Assembly: GCF_014647215.1 (NCBI RefSeq) | Contig: NZ_BMOT01000008.1 | Span: 62,001 to 126,000, forward strand | DNA from: Shewanella aestuarii | Lineage (GTDB): Bacteria > Pseudomonadota > Gammaproteobacteria > Enterobacterales > Shewanellaceae | Length of the DNA stretch: 64,000 bases | Direction: 5' to 3' | Shown here: piece after piece, positions 38,042 through 47,526 of the stretch | How positions within the stretch are numbered: the first letter of the stretch is position 1 | Layout: every line of letters starts with the position of its first letter | Notes under the pieces: generated by a model | Database searches by the model: none | What the model was told of the DNA's origin: nothing | The model's input: the letters and a program-made list of their open reading frames with translations, nothing else | Made by a program: the position numbers and the translations under genes

Positions 38042-39739
38042 TTATTGTTCCTGCTTTGCTGGGGCTGATTGGCGTATGCTTTTGTCATCATCACGCCAAA
38101 AATCATAAAAATTAAACCATTGTAATGGAGCTAGCTGTGCGAAATACGCTAAGCGTTGACTGTATTCAGTCATGGCTTCAGTGAGTCGCTCTGCTCGTGC
38201 TTTTCTGGGGCCTTTTAAGGTATTGGCTAGGTGTTTAACATGCACTTGATAGCGGCCATTTTGACGAATACAGAACATAGTAAAGACAGGGCAATCCAGC
38301 AAACTGGCCAAAATGAATGGCCCTTGCGGGAAAGGAGCGGGTTCACCTAAAAAGGGCAAGTTGACGACTCGTCCTTGACTGCTTGAAGACGTTCGATCGG
38401 CGGCAATCACGACCAATTCACCTTGCTGTATTTTTTGTTGTAACAGCATGGCTGTGCTGGGATCTAGCTCATTAACTTGGATTAAATTTAACGTGCTTTG
38501 TGGGTTAAGTTGCTGCAATACTTTATTGAAGTTTTCAGCATGGCTTGTTAGCACCATGACATTCACTTTCACTTTTTGCTGGTGGATAGATATCGCGCGA
38601 CACAATTCTAAATTACCTAAATGCGATACTAGCAACACGGCACCTTTGCCTGTGTCTATTTGATCAGCAAGTAAGTGTCTGTCGGCAAAATCAACTTCGC
38701 TCAGTTTAATCCTGTCGCACCAAGCATCGATTCTATCTAACGCTGCGTTACCAAAGGCGATAAAATGTCGCAGGCTGTCCCGCCAGCTTAGTTTGGCCGC
38801 CAAATCGGTATGATGTGGGTTAATTTGCTTAACTCGCTGTAAAAACGCCATCGAGGCTTTACGCGCACTTCCGCCCGTTAAAAAGAAATAACCAATTACC
38901 GGATACATGATGGCGCGGCATAACCAATGGCCGCCAAATCGATAGCTTTGTGCCAGTAACTTTATGCCCCAGTAACTGCCACGCTCTTGCATCGTTGACC
39001 AATGTTGCTGGTTATTGCGCTGCAATAGTCTTTGGGGGAGCCTGCTTAGCATGCCAAAAAATAATCGAGTGTGCATCCAACTGATGCGAACGTTGTCTTG
39101 TAAGCCTTGGAAGTGGCTAATACCATTTTCAGGGTAAATCACTTTAGTGGGCAGCTGAATAATAGGCGTTTTTTGCCAATGCAACTTAACCATGACTTCG
39201 ATATCGAAATCCATTCGTTCGCCAAGGGAGTCAGTTTTAAAAAGCTGCTCAGTTGCCCCAAGGGGATAAATGCGAAAACCACACATGGAATCTTGAATGT
39301 CAAAACTTAAGGTTTCAATCCACACCCAGAAATGGGTGATGTAGCGGCCGTATAATCGTCCTTTAGGCACAGATTCATCGTATTCCGGCTTACCTGAAAT
39401 GAGGGCTAATGGATTTGACTCCGCAGCCGCAATCATCAGTGGAATATCCGTAAGGTTATGTTGGCCATCGGCATCAACTTGCAAAGCGTGGCTAAAACCA
39501 TCGGCAAAAGCCGCTCTCAGCCCAGTGATCACCGCAGCGCCTTTACCGCGATTAAAAGGGTGATGAATTAACGTGACCCAAGCAAATTTATCTGCCATGG
39601 CTTGTAGCACATAGCGGGTCTCATCTTGGCTACCATCATCAATTAAATAACAAGGTAGGTTAAATTGTGCTAATGCAGCAAGGGTATTTTCAATCTCAAG
39701 ATGATGATTGTAATTGGGAATAATTAACGCCAGTTTCAT
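38042..39739 (-). CDS. apeJ: ApeJ: glycosyltransferase family 2 / lysophospholipid acyltransferase fusion
   Basis: 565 residues in two parts. The N-terminal GT2 domain (1-230) has IPNYNHHLEI, LIDDGSQDETRY and the metal site DADGQH. The C-terminal part (about 275-555) resembles LpxL/HtrB acyltransferases, with the H-x4-E motif in SHLGNLELCRA and later PFLGEPAPFPQGPFIL. It probably builds the lipid or sugar anchor and transfers an acyl or aryl polyene chain at the membrane. Overlaps apeI by four bases. Confidence 0.87.
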   Translation of the reverse strand: MKLALIIPNYNHHLEIENTLAALAQFNLPCYLIDDGSQDETRYVLQAMADKFAWVTLIHHPFNRGKGAAVITGLRAAFADGFSHALQVDADGQHNLTDIPLMIAAAESNPLALISGKPEYDESVPKGRLYGRYITHFWVWIETLSFDIQDSMCGFRIYPLGATEQLFKTDSLGERMDFDIEVMVKLHWQKTPIIQLPTKVIYPENGISHFQGLQDNVRISWMHTRLFFGMLSRLPQRLLQRNNQQHWSTMQERGSYWGIKLLAQSYRFGGHWLCRAIMYPVIGYFFLTGGSARKASMAFLQRVKQINPHHTDLAAKLSWRDSLRHFIAFGNAALDRIDAWCDRIKLSEVDFADRHLLADQIDTGKGAVLLVSHLGNLELCRAISIHQQKVKVNVMVLTSHAENFNKVLQQLNPQSTLNLIQVNELDPSTAMLLQQKIQQGELVVIAADRTSSSSQGRVVNLPFLGEPAPFPQGPFILASLLDCPVFTMFCIRQNGRYQVHVKHLANTLKGPRKARAERLTEAMTEYSQRLAYFAQLAPLQWFNFYDFWRDDDKSIRQSAPAKQEQ

Positions 39740-40107
39740 GAGTTGTTTCCTGAAACATTGGGGGTGAACATTATGCGCCCTGATGCATAGCGTTTATCAC
39801 CGTTGGCATACTGAAACGTGAGTCTGGCTTTATCTTTATTGTGATTAATGGTGAGTTCAACCTGACTGTTTGGCAGCAACAGTTGTTGAAACTTTAATAC
39901 CTCAAGGCTTGCAACTTTTGGCTCGTAACCAAATGCCTTGCAACCTAACTGCACCGCCCAATCTAACTGTGTGACACCTGGTAATACGGCCTGCTCAGGA
40001 AAGTGGCCTTTAAAAAAGTCTAAACTGGCATCCACAAAAATATGCCAAGTAATGGTGTCTTCTTGCTGATGGGCACTAATGATTTGCGGTAATACAGATT
40101 TAATCAT
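39736..40107 (-). CDS. apeI: ApeI: FabZ-like 3-hydroxyacyl-ACP dehydratase
   Basis: 123 residues, hotdog fold, with the FabZ/FabA active-site loop FKGHFPEQAVLPGVTQLDW; the catalytic histidine is in GHFPE. ApeP, 10 kb downstream, is the likely partner of a hetero-dehydratase. Its ATG overlaps the apeH end by eight bases. Confidence 0.87.
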   Translation of the reverse strand: MIKSVLPQIISAHQQEDTITWHIFVDASLDFFKGHFPEQAVLPGVTQLDWAVQLGCKAFGYEPKVASLEVLKFQQLLLPNSQVELTINHNKDKARLTFQYANGDKRYASGRIMFTPNVSGNNS

Positions 40108-41470
40108 GTTTTTTTAATAACGAGACCAGTTCAGATTGGACTCGTTTTCCTTCCGAATTTTGAGGGATCACATCAGGGTAACGCCAACGCCTTGGAAGTG
40201 TCACTCGCTCAAATTGGCTTAATAAATGCTTTTTAATGCGGTTATTAACCGCGAGTTTACCTTCTGTTGCCAGTAAAGCTTTACCTTCATCAGTTAAGGT
40301 TACAATCGCGCCTAGCATTTGACGAGGCTTGGTGAGCATAGCGACAGCGGCATCTTCCACTAAAGGATGTGAGCGCAGTAACTGTTCCATCTGCACCATG
40401 GAAATGCGTTTTTCTTCAACTTTTACTATACGGTCGAGTCGATTAAGCAAGGTAAATTGCTGCGCATTAATCAGCTCAATGCTGTCATCACACTTATGCC
40501 ATTGGTTATCTTGCTCTAAATAAGCCGATTTAATACATAATGCGCCATCGACTGGGTCTTGCTTGATACTGACGGGGCTGAACACTTGCCAAGGTTCATT
40601 CGCCATGTGTTGACGTCGATAGGCAATGCCACCTGTTTCTGTACTGCCGAAAATTTCGATTGGCACTTGACGATAACACTGCTCAATATCAGTAGCAGCT
40701 TGAAAACTCAGTGGTCCGCCAGAGCTGAAAATCAAGCTAGGGTGGCGATGCTGTAACTGATTTTCTAAAGCATCAGGTAAGCGTGAAAGTTGTGCTGGGC
40801 TACTGATTAGACATAGGTTTGGCATGATGGCTAAGTAGTAGCTTAGGGTTTCTGGGTATTCAATTTGCTCACTCAGAAAAGGTCGATTGGCCGCCAAAGG
40901 CCATAAAATTTTGAACAATAAACCATAAATGTGTTGATGCGAAACCGTAGACACAACCGAGCAATGTGGTAATTGCTCGGCAAAGGTATGCTCTAACGTA
41001 CTGACTTCAGCATCAAGCTGTTCAATTGTTTTGCGCACCGCTTTGGGTTCGCCGCTACTTCCCGAGGTAAATAGAATTAACTCACCTAAGCGTTCACTTT
41101 TGGGCCACTTTGCAACAGGCGGGGTTATTTCGGTGGTCAGGGGAATAAAGGTTCTTACTTCGCAAACAGGCACGTCAGCAATCACGGCATCAAATTGATG
41201 ATTGAGCTCAGATATCGTCCCTGCTTGGGTGTTCGCGGGCAAAATAATGGTTTTACCTGCTAATAATCCTGCGCAAAGGCCGGCGGCAAATAAATCGCTT
41301 TGCTTGGCGGCAAGTAACCAACGTTTTGCAGGCTCTGCGTGTAACTGCTGATAAAGATAAGCCACCTGAGCACAAAAGCGATTGCTTGGCATAATATCGT
41401 GATGATTAAAACTGATTAATTGCTGGGTATTTGGCCCTGTTTTAAGCCAAGTAAGTAATAAATTATCCAT
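40100..41470 (-). CDS. apeH: ApeH: acyl/aryl-ACP ligase (AMP-binding)
   Basis: 456 residues of the adenylate-forming superfamily, with the P-loop LFTSGSSGEPKAVRKT, IFGSTETGGIAYR and the hinge region LLNRLDRIVKVEEKRIS. It activates an aryl carboxylic acid and loads it on an ACP as starter; with the lyase in the operon, the natural substrate is likely a cinnamic-type acid. Overlaps apeG and apeI by eight bases each. Confidence 0.87.
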   Translation of the reverse strand: MDNLLLTWLKTGPNTQQLISFNHHDIMPSNRFCAQVAYLYQQLHAEPAKRWLLAAKQSDLFAAGLCAGLLAGKTIILPANTQAGTISELNHQFDAVIADVPVCEVRTFIPLTTEITPPVAKWPKSERLGELILFTSGSSGEPKAVRKTIEQLDAEVSTLEHTFAEQLPHCSVVSTVSHQHIYGLLFKILWPLAANRPFLSEQIEYPETLSYYLAIMPNLCLISSPAQLSRLPDALENQLQHRHPSLIFSSGGPLSFQAATDIEQCYRQVPIEIFGSTETGGIAYRRQHMANEPWQVFSPVSIKQDPVDGALCIKSAYLEQDNQWHKCDDSIELINAQQFTLLNRLDRIVKVEEKRISMVQMEQLLRSHPLVEDAAVAMLTKPRQMLGAIVTLTDEGKALLATEGKLAVNNRIKKHLLSQFERVTLPRRWRYPDVIPQNSEGKRVQSELVSLLKKHD

Positions 41471-42014
41471 GTTTTTTCAACCATAAAGTACGATATAGCC
41501 ATTCACCACCCAATAACGTGCCCATTAATAGATATGCAATAAAGCCGTTATATAAGGTCCATGTTTCTATGCTTGTTGCAAGTGCGGTATACAGCGCCAT
41601 GAACCCATTTAAAACAAAAAACAGACACCAAATCAGGGTTACTTTAACAAGATAAGGTGTAGCCTCAGGTGGTAAATCGGGCTCTTTCAATTTAGCTAGA
41701 CGTTCAATCATGCAGGGGCCATATTTCAATGAATGGCCAAATAAAGCTAACATGCTGAGATTAATAACCACAGGGTAATACAATAACCAGTCATGGCGTT
41801 TAGCAATAAAGCTGGCTGCCGTTAAGGCTATCCCCACTATCAATGGTGCTAGCATAGGTTTTAATTGTTGCCGACTTAATGACAGTCGCGTAATTAATAA
41901 ACCACATAGCACTATGGCAATCACGCCGCTGGGCAATAATTGCAGGCCGAAGTAGACAGCAAGAGGATATCCCATCACCGCTAAAGCAGACAGCACCTGC
42001 AATATGCGTTTCAT
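41463..42014 (-). CDS. apeG: ApeG: COG4648-type inner-membrane protein
   Basis: 183 residues with about five membrane helices and little soluble sequence; the segment KYGPCMIERLAKLKEPDLPPE lies in a cytoplasmic loop. The family co-occurs with aryl polyene clusters; its role is unknown, possibly anchoring the synthase or helping lipid attachment. Shares a base with the apeF stop. Confidence 0.82.
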   Translation of the reverse strand: MKRILQVLSALAVMGYPLAVYFGLQLLPSGVIAIVLCGLLITRLSLSRQQLKPMLAPLIVGIALTAASFIAKRHDWLLYYPVVINLSMLALFGHSLKYGPCMIERLAKLKEPDLPPEATPYLVKVTLIWCLFFVLNGFMALYTALATSIETWTLYNGFIAYLLMGTLLGGEWLYRTLWLKKHG

Positions 42015-42262
42015 TATTGTTTCATTAATCCATCAATGGCATCGACAACATCACTGACACTTCGCACGGCTTTAAACTCTTCAGGTTGTATCTTTTTACC
42101 TGTCAGTTGTTGCAGTTTAATCACTAAATCTACGGCATCAATGCTGTCTAAATCTAAGTCTTGGTAGAGTGATGCATCTAAATTAATGTCTTCACGGTCA
42201 ATTTCAAATTCATCTACTAAAATGCCACAGAGCATGTCATAAATTTGTTCACGGCTTTGCAT
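42014..42262 (-). CDS. apeF: ApeF: acyl carrier protein
   Basis: 82 residues, acidic four-helix ACP. The 4'-phosphopantetheine serine is in LDLDSIDAVDLV. One of two tandem ACPs. GGAG lies five bases before the ATG. No phosphopantetheinyl transferase gene is visible in the window, so a host enzyme must activate it. Confidence 0.92.
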   Translation of the reverse strand: MQSREQIYDMLCGILVDEFEIDREDINLDASLYQDLDLDSIDAVDLVIKLQQLTGKKIQPEEFKAVRSVSDVVDAIDGLMKQ

Positions 42263-42270
42263 GTTGGCTC

Positions 42271-42528
42271 CTAAACTCGCTGAGACTCGATAAAACTTGC
42301 CAAACTTGCCACACTGTAAAAGTGAGCTTTGGTGGCATCAGAGTTCGCTTCAATTTTTACATCAAATTGTTTTTTAATGGCTAACCCTAATTCTAAAGCG
42401 TCAATTGAATCTAAACCTAAGCCTTCACCAAAAAGAGGCGCATCGGTTTCGATATCATCTACTGTGATATCTTCAAGATCTAAACAATCAATGATGAGTT
42501 GTTTGATGTCATTATTTAACGTGGTCAT
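42271..42528 (-). CDS. apeE: ApeE: acyl carrier protein
   Basis: 85 residues, acidic ACP with the phosphopantetheine serine in GLGLDSIDALEL. It differs clearly from ApeF, so the two probably have separate duties, for instance starter versus chain. Eight bases separate them. Confidence 0.92.
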   Translation of the reverse strand: MTTLNNDIKQLIIDCLDLEDITVDDIETDAPLFGEGLGLDSIDALELGLAIKKQFDVKIEANSDATKAHFYSVASLASFIESQRV

Positions 42529-42553
42529 TTTCTATTCTTATGGTTGCTAATAT

Positions 42554-43375
42554 CTAAAACGGGATCGGGTGTACTAATTGTGTTTTGTAAAACTGTTCCA
42601 GCTCACGCGTCATCTGTCTCGCGAGCTTTGCTTCGCCGCTATCGAGTTGACGGTAAGTTTGGTAGGCAAAAATATCACCGACTTCAACCGACATATTAAT
42701 CGTTTGTTGCGGAATTTCATACCATGGTTGTTGTTTGGTTAATCCAGCTACATCGGTTCGCAGGATAACAGGTAAAATATTGCTGCGGGTGCGCAGGGCA
42801 ATATTGGCTGCACCACGGGCAAAAGGGTTAATGATACTGCCTGTGACAGTGCGGGTGCCTTCAGGGAAAATAATTAAATTGGTGCCGCGAGATAGCACCT
42901 GAGCGCAATCCTCCAGTAAAAGTGCCGCCCCTCGATTGGGTATATATCCAGCAGAGGATAATACCCCGCGAATAAACGGGTTGCGCCACAAGGTTTGCTT
43001 TACCACGCATCCGACATTGGGCATTAAGCTAATTAGCACCACCACATCCACCAAAGTGGGATGATTAGCGACAACTATTGTTCCTGTTATGTTATTAAGC
43101 TGCTTAATCTGTGTTTGGTTGACCTTTATTACACCAGCAAAGGTTAACATGGCGACAAAACCACGAAACATCCAACTGACAAAACGCTGTACTCGCGAGA
43201 CTTTAACGGCGTATGAGCCTGGCCAAAAACGCAGAACAGGCATAATGGTTAGTGAGCTGATTAAGCCACCTAAGCCAAATATCAAATAGCAACAAACACC
43301 ACCGAACCATCTTGGAATATAAGCAACGCCAGACAATTTGGGGGCTGGCGGGGGAGTTGGCTTGGCGCTAGACAT
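42554..43375 (-). CDS. apeD: ApeD: PlsC-like acyltransferase
   Basis: 273 residues with two N-terminal hydrophobic segments and the acyltransferase motifs NHPTLVD (H-x4-D) and FPEGTRT. It likely acylates a lysolipid-type acceptor with a fatty acid or the aryl polyene chain. Its ATG overlaps the apeC end by eight bases; 25 bases separate it from apeE. Confidence 0.86.
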   Translation of the reverse strand: MSSAKPTPPPAPKLSGVAYIPRWFGGVCCYLIFGLGGLISSLTIMPVLRFWPGSYAVKVSRVQRFVSWMFRGFVAMLTFAGVIKVNQTQIKQLNNITGTIVVANHPTLVDVVVLISLMPNVGCVVKQTLWRNPFIRGVLSSAGYIPNRGAALLLEDCAQVLSRGTNLIIFPEGTRTVTGSIINPFARGAANIALRTRSNILPVILRTDVAGLTKQQPWYEIPQQTINMSVEVGDIFAYQTYRQLDSGEAKLARQMTRELEQFYKTQLVHPIPF

Positions 43376-44105
43376 GGTGGGTTAACGTCCAATGCCATTG
43401 ACACATTTTGCCTTGCAGTGCATTGCTGCTGGCAAGATGGTGAATGAGTTGGCTTAAACTGATAGCAGAGTCTGAAGTCTGCAGGTTATTTGTATCTGTC
43501 AGTGTTAACCGGGCTATCCTTTCTGGTCTAGGAGTATCCGATGCTAAGGTGAGTAATACGCCGAGGCTAATCGATAATTCGACCTCATTGATAAACTCGT
43601 TATACACAGGTGGCACAGGTTCATCTGCAAACACCAGTAGTACTGGTGTGGGGTTTGCCACAAGTTGACCGTAGGTTTCAATAAGTACCTGAGGCAAACT
43701 TTGTGCCCCAGCGGCAATGGATGTGGAGCTTGCGGTATTACCACTGACGATACCATAGATACCACTGCCAGTATTATGTACCGATTGACTGAAGGCCATA
43801 GGAGAAAGTGGTTGCCTGGCAATAACATCTTCAAGCAAACCTATGGTGCGACTGAGTTCACCATGGCGCGATGCAAATACGCTTCGGGTATTGGGTTGCG
43901 CCTGACATTCAAAAGCAACGTGAAGCATCATTTTAGTTAATCGGCTAAAACGACGACGTTGCATCGCGGGTATATCGGGTAATGCAGGAGCTACAGAGTT
44001 AGGCTCAGCATTTTGATTAGGAGATTGCCAATTTAACCAACTCTCTTTTGTTTGAAAGTCGGGTGTCCATGCACCCCAAGATAAAATATCAAATGCTAAC
44101 TGCAT
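43368..44105 (-). CDS. apeC: ApeC: ketosynthase-like chain length factor
   Basis: 245 residues matching the short ketosynthase-like family (beta-ketoacyl synthase N-terminal type). The segment SVHNTGSGIYGIVSGN and IAAGAQSLPQ aligns with the condensing-enzyme core, but there is no active-site cysteine, as expected for a chain length factor. It should pair with ApeO and set polyene length. First gene of the operon; GAGG lies seven bases before its ATG. Confidence 0.85.
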   Translation of the reverse strand: MQLAFDILSWGAWTPDFQTKESWLNWQSPNQNAEPNSVAPALPDIPAMQRRRFSRLTKMMLHVAFECQAQPNTRSVFASRHGELSRTIGLLEDVIARQPLSPMAFSQSVHNTGSGIYGIVSGNTASSTSIAAGAQSLPQVLIETYGQLVANPTPVLLVFADEPVPPVYNEFINEVELSISLGVLLTLASDTPRPERIARLTLTDTNNLQTSDSAISLSQLIHHLASSNALQGKMCQWHWTLTHHV

Positions 44106-44151
44106 TACATTGCCTCATTGTTGCCTAGCTGTCCTTATCTAAGAGTTAATG

Positions 44152-44187
44152 TTGGCTGCCTGTATAGCGTAAGCAATGCTCAAAATT
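44152..44187 (-). promoter_or_regulatory. Weak candidate promoter of the ape operon
   Basis: On the minus strand TTAATT (ending the AGTTAATT segment) and TATACA lie 17 bases apart, roughly 45-80 bases before apeC. Match to sigma-70 is modest, so regulation may need an activator; none is encoded in the cluster. Confidence 0.25.
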
Positions 44188-44239
44188 AACTGCGCAATTG
44201 TACACTAAATCATGAGGCTTAAAACAGGGTAAAAGGCAT

Positions 44240-44275
44240 AAAAAAGCAGCGTCGATGATGGCATTTCCGCTGCTT
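44240..44275 (-). terminator. Terminator after the DUF3014 gene, insulating the ape operon
   Basis: On the minus strand AAGCAGCG pairs with CGCTGCTT (plus-strand arms 44244-44251 and 44268-44275) around a 16-base loop and is followed by a T-run. Confidence 0.82.
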
Positions 44276-44318
44276 GTTTGATGGCCACTCTATGATAAAA
44301 GTGACAGATGTGATGCTT

Positions 44319-45209
44319 TTAGTTTGGCAGTAAAGGCTGTAAACGTTTTACGGCATTTTTAATCTTACGGGTATTTTCTGGTCCCATTCTGACCAAAAGC
44401 TTTTGGGCATTAGGTAAAGCCTCTAAGTTGACATCGACATATTTGTAATTAACTGAAATCGAGGTTAACTCAATAGGGTCTTCAACGATTGGCGCATCGG
44501 CAATCATTTTAAAGGCCTGTTGCATGCGAGCATCAAAGCTGGTGTCGGTATAGCCTAATTCGGCAAACGCCTCTTCAAACAAGGGTTTTAGCTCGCGATA
44601 GGTTGCCGCTAATTCTTGATCGTTTAAACCACTGACAAAATCAGCATAAATATCATAACGGTGATAACTATCTGGGTTTAAATAAGTTTTATTAGTGATT
44701 TCGCTGGTGGTAAATTTATTGTCAGGACCTTTCATCGGGCTGGCTTTACGGATCAACTCACCCTGAGCTAGGTTATCAATAAATACCACAAATTGACGCG
44801 CCATATCTTTTTTCAAAATGAGTGGTTCAATTTTCATTCCACTGGCGACAGTAAGGGCTTTTTTAGCCACAAAATCATCTGATTCAGCTAACGCAGGTAA
44901 AGGCTCGAAAATAGCTGCAGGTGCTTCGGGCTCACCTAATGGAACAACATCAGATGAGGTGATAGATTCCTCAATAGCAGGCTCTTCAATTGGCGCTTGC
45001 TCAATTGGATTCATAGGGACTGGTTCAGGTAACTGAACGGGTGTTGGAATTATTGGCTCGATTTCAGCTGAATCATCACCGCTCATACTGAAGTAACCCG
45101 CCGCCGCAATAAGTGCAACGACCACTACACCAATAACCGTTTTATTGGAACCTGATTTAGGCTCTTGAGTGGGTGCTGGGGTTGCGCGATCTTCTTTATT
45201 AACCTGCAT
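44319..45209 (-). CDS. DUF3014 family membrane-anchored protein
   Basis: 296 residues: a short cytoplasmic tail, one membrane helix (TVIGVVVVALIAAAGYFSM, about 24-42), a proline/glutamate-rich linker (about 48-105), then a folded domain (about 110-296) matching DUF3014 (FVVFIDNLAQGELIRKASP, RYDIYADFVSGL). Function unknown, probably periplasmic. Stands alone between recG and the ape operon. Confidence 0.83.
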   Translation of the reverse strand: MQVNKEDRATPAPTQEPKSGSNKTVIGVVVVALIAAAGYFSMSGDDSAEIEPIIPTPVQLPEPVPMNPIEQAPIEEPAIEESITSSDVVPLGEPEAPAAIFEPLPALAESDDFVAKKALTVASGMKIEPLILKKDMARQFVVFIDNLAQGELIRKASPMKGPDNKFTTSEITNKTYLNPDSYHRYDIYADFVSGLNDQELAATYRELKPLFEEAFAELGYTDTSFDARMQQAFKMIADAPIVEDPIELTSISVNYKYVDVNLEALPNAQKLLVRMGPENTRKIKNAVKRLQPLLPN

Positions 45210-45332
45210 TGTCGTTCCTTAGCTGTTAAAGCTGGTGATCCTGAATATTAAAATCAATAATACACTGTACATTGTGCAAGATTACACTTGCTTGTCTATA
45301 GGAGGGTTGAAATATAAATAAAAAATCATCTT

Positions 45333-47414
45333 TTATGCTTGTACATACTGCTGGCGATCACCTAGCCATCGCTGAATGATAGGAGCGACATTTTCAGGAA
45401 CCTGCTGATTTATATGAACCGCCAATTTTTGAATGCTGGGGATCAAGTATTGATCTCGGACTAAATCAGCAATTTTTAATTCAGCAAGACCAGTTTGTTT
45501 CGTGCCTAGTACCTCGCCTGGACCTCGAATTTCAAGATCTTTTTGGGCTATAACAAAGCCATCATTACTGTCTCGCAATACCCCTAAACGTTTGGTTGCT
45601 GTTTGCGATAAGGGGGCTTTATATAACAGCACGCAGTGGCTGGCTATCGCCCCACGACCAACCCGTCCACGTAACTGGTGCAGCTGTGCTAGCCCTAAAC
45701 GTTCTGGGTTTTCAATAATCATTAAGCTGGCATTGGGAACATCTACGCCAACCTCAATCACTGTGGTTGCCACAAGAAGATGTATTTCACCTGCTTTAAA
45801 TTGTGCCATGATGGCTTGCTTTTCTGCGCTTTTCATTCGCCCATGTACTAACCCAACTTTTAATTCGGCCAGTATCTCTGTGAGTTCCGCTGCGGTATCT
45901 TCTGCTGCCTGACACTCCAGCACTTCAGATTCTTCAATCAAGGTACATACCCAATAAGCTTGGCGATTATCCTGCAGTGCGGCTAGCCTTACGCGCTCAA
46001 TGACATCCTGACGGCGGCTATCGGATACCGCCACTGTGCTCACAGGGGTTCGACCTGGCGGTAGTTCATCAATAATAGAGGTATCAAGGTCAGCGTAGGC
46101 TGTCATGGCCAGTGTTCGTGGTATGGGAGTTGCGGTCATGATCAGTTGGTGTGGATGAAATCCTTGATGCACGCCTTTTTCGCGTAGCCCTAAGCGTTGA
46201 TGTACGCCAAATCTATGTTGCTCATCGATAATAATCAGGGCAAGTTTATGAAATTGTACCGCTTCTTGAAATATTGCATGGGTTCCAATGACCATCTGAG
46301 CTGCCCCAGAGGCGATATCGGTTAACGATTGGGATCTGGCTTTGCCTTTAAGTTTTCCGGCCAACCAAGCCACTTTTAATCCAAGTGGCTCAAACCATTG
46401 TGCAAAATTAGTTGCATGTTGCTCTGCTAATAGCTCTGTTGGGGCCATCATGGCAACTTGGTAACCGTTTTCTATTGCTTGCAGCGCCGCCATAGCGGCA
46501 ACCAAGGTTTTACCAGAGCCAACATCACCTTGAACTAAACGCATCATTGGGTGAGCTTGGTGTAAGTCTTGGCGTATTTCAGCAACCACGCGCTGTTGAG
46601 CTGCAGTGGGTTTGAAGGGTAAATGTTGCAAGAATGGATTGAGCAATTGCCCGCTTGCTGACAGAGAAACCGCATTATCACGTCGAGACTTTTGTCTTAA
46701 CTGCAGCATGCTTAAATTGTGAGCCAGTAACTCTTCTAGCACCAAGCGTTGTTGTGCAGGGTGATCGCCTTGCTCCAGTACGTGTGGGTCGACGTTTTTA
46801 TCGGGTCGATGCAGTATCATTAAGGCCTGGGGCAGGCTTAGATTATTCGGTTGTAAGTTTGCGGGGATAAGTTCAGTTAATCCACCTTGGTTGAGCATTA
46901 ATAATGCTTGATCGGTAAGCTTTATCCAGCTTGCCTGTTTTAACCCTTCGGTTGTTGGATAGATGGGCGTTAAGGTGTCGCTTAAGCTGGCCTCATCGCC
47001 TGCTTGGATCATTTTATACTCAGGGTGCACAATTTCAGCATGGTGGTTGCCGCGGCGAATTTCACCATAAGCTCTGATCATTGCGCCCTGTTGCATGGCG
47101 CTGCGTTGTGCCATTGAAAAATTAAAAAAGCGCAGGGTCATCGGGCCGGTATCATCACGAACATTGCAGATTAGCATTCGGCGGCGACCCTGAATAATTT
47201 GGGTCGATTGCACCTGTGCTTCTATGGTACCGTAACTGCCAAAAGCTAAGGTGGCGATAGGATAAATTTGGGTACGGTCTTCGTAGCGTAAGGGTAAGTG
47301 AAACAGCACATCTTGCACTGTTTTTATGCCTAATTTATGTAGCTTCTCAGCCACTTTTTTGGCCACACCTTTTAATTCAGTAATGGGCACTAAATCTAAA
47401 CGCAACAAATGCAA
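45333..47414 (-). CDS. recG: ATP-dependent DNA helicase RecG
   Basis: Remodels stalled forks and Holliday junctions. 693 residues: an N-terminal wedge/OB domain with the HhH-like start LKGVAKKVAEKL and LPLRYEDRT, then helicase motifs GDVGSGKTLVA, IIDEQHRFGVHQR, TATPIPRTLAM and QLRGRVGRG. Full length. No ATG is available at the 5' end; TTG at 47414 or 47408 follows GGAG at 47419-47422. In relatives recG follows trmH; here 5.9 kb of other genes lies between. Confidence 0.95.
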   Translation of the reverse strand: MHLLRLDLVPITELKGVAKKVAEKLHKLGIKTVQDVLFHLPLRYEDRTQIYPIATLAFGSYGTIEAQVQSTQIIQGRRRMLICNVRDDTGPMTLRFFNFSMAQRSAMQQGAMIRAYGEIRRGNHHAEIVHPEYKMIQAGDEASLSDTLTPIYPTTEGLKQASWIKLTDQALLMLNQGGLTELIPANLQPNNLSLPQALMILHRPDKNVDPHVLEQGDHPAQQRLVLEELLAHNLSMLQLRQKSRRDNAVSLSASGQLLNPFLQHLPFKPTAAQQRVVAEIRQDLHQAHPMMRLVQGDVGSGKTLVAAMAALQAIENGYQVAMMAPTELLAEQHATNFAQWFEPLGLKVAWLAGKLKGKARSQSLTDIASGAAQMVIGTHAIFQEAVQFHKLALIIIDEQHRFGVHQRLGLREKGVHQGFHPHQLIMTATPIPRTLAMTAYADLDTSIIDELPPGRTPVSTVAVSDSRRQDVIERVRLAALQDNRQAYWVCTLIEESEVLECQAAEDTAAELTEILAELKVGLVHGRMKSAEKQAIMAQFKAGEIHLLVATTVIEVGVDVPNASLMIIENPERLGLAQLHQLRGRVGRGAIASHCVLLYKAPLSQTATKRLGVLRDSNDGFVIAQKDLEIRGPGEVLGTKQTGLAELKIADLVRDQYLIPSIQKLAVHINQQVPENVAPIIQRWLGDRQQYVQA

Positions 47415-47526
47415 CTTACTCCAATTCGCTTATTGAAATAACACTGTAAATATATACATGTGTTTTGTCTATACTAGCAGAGATTGTTCCTAAGGCAATA
47501 TTATGCCGCTGAATGTGTTCAGGGTT

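Larger units (their letters stand above)
26390..44105 (-). other. Aryl polyene (APE) biosynthesis operon, 19 genes
   Basis: Nineteen minus-strand genes from apeC (44105) to a HEAT-like protein (26390). Except for an 85-base gap before apeN and a 50-base gap after it, neighbours overlap or lie within 25 bases. The ape order C-D-E-F-G-H-I-J-K-L-M-N-O-P-Q-R is kept, with an ammonia-lyase gene inserted between J and K, a halogenase-like gene between M and N, and the HEAT-like gene at the end. No methyltransferase gene is present. The unit is closed by a terminator at each end. Confidence 0.9.

Noticed and set aside
38038-38106. N-terminal extension of the ammonia-lyase
   Set aside because: It lies inside the apeJ coding end in another frame and gives an atypical N-terminus; MTHSISQ at 38037 fits the family length.
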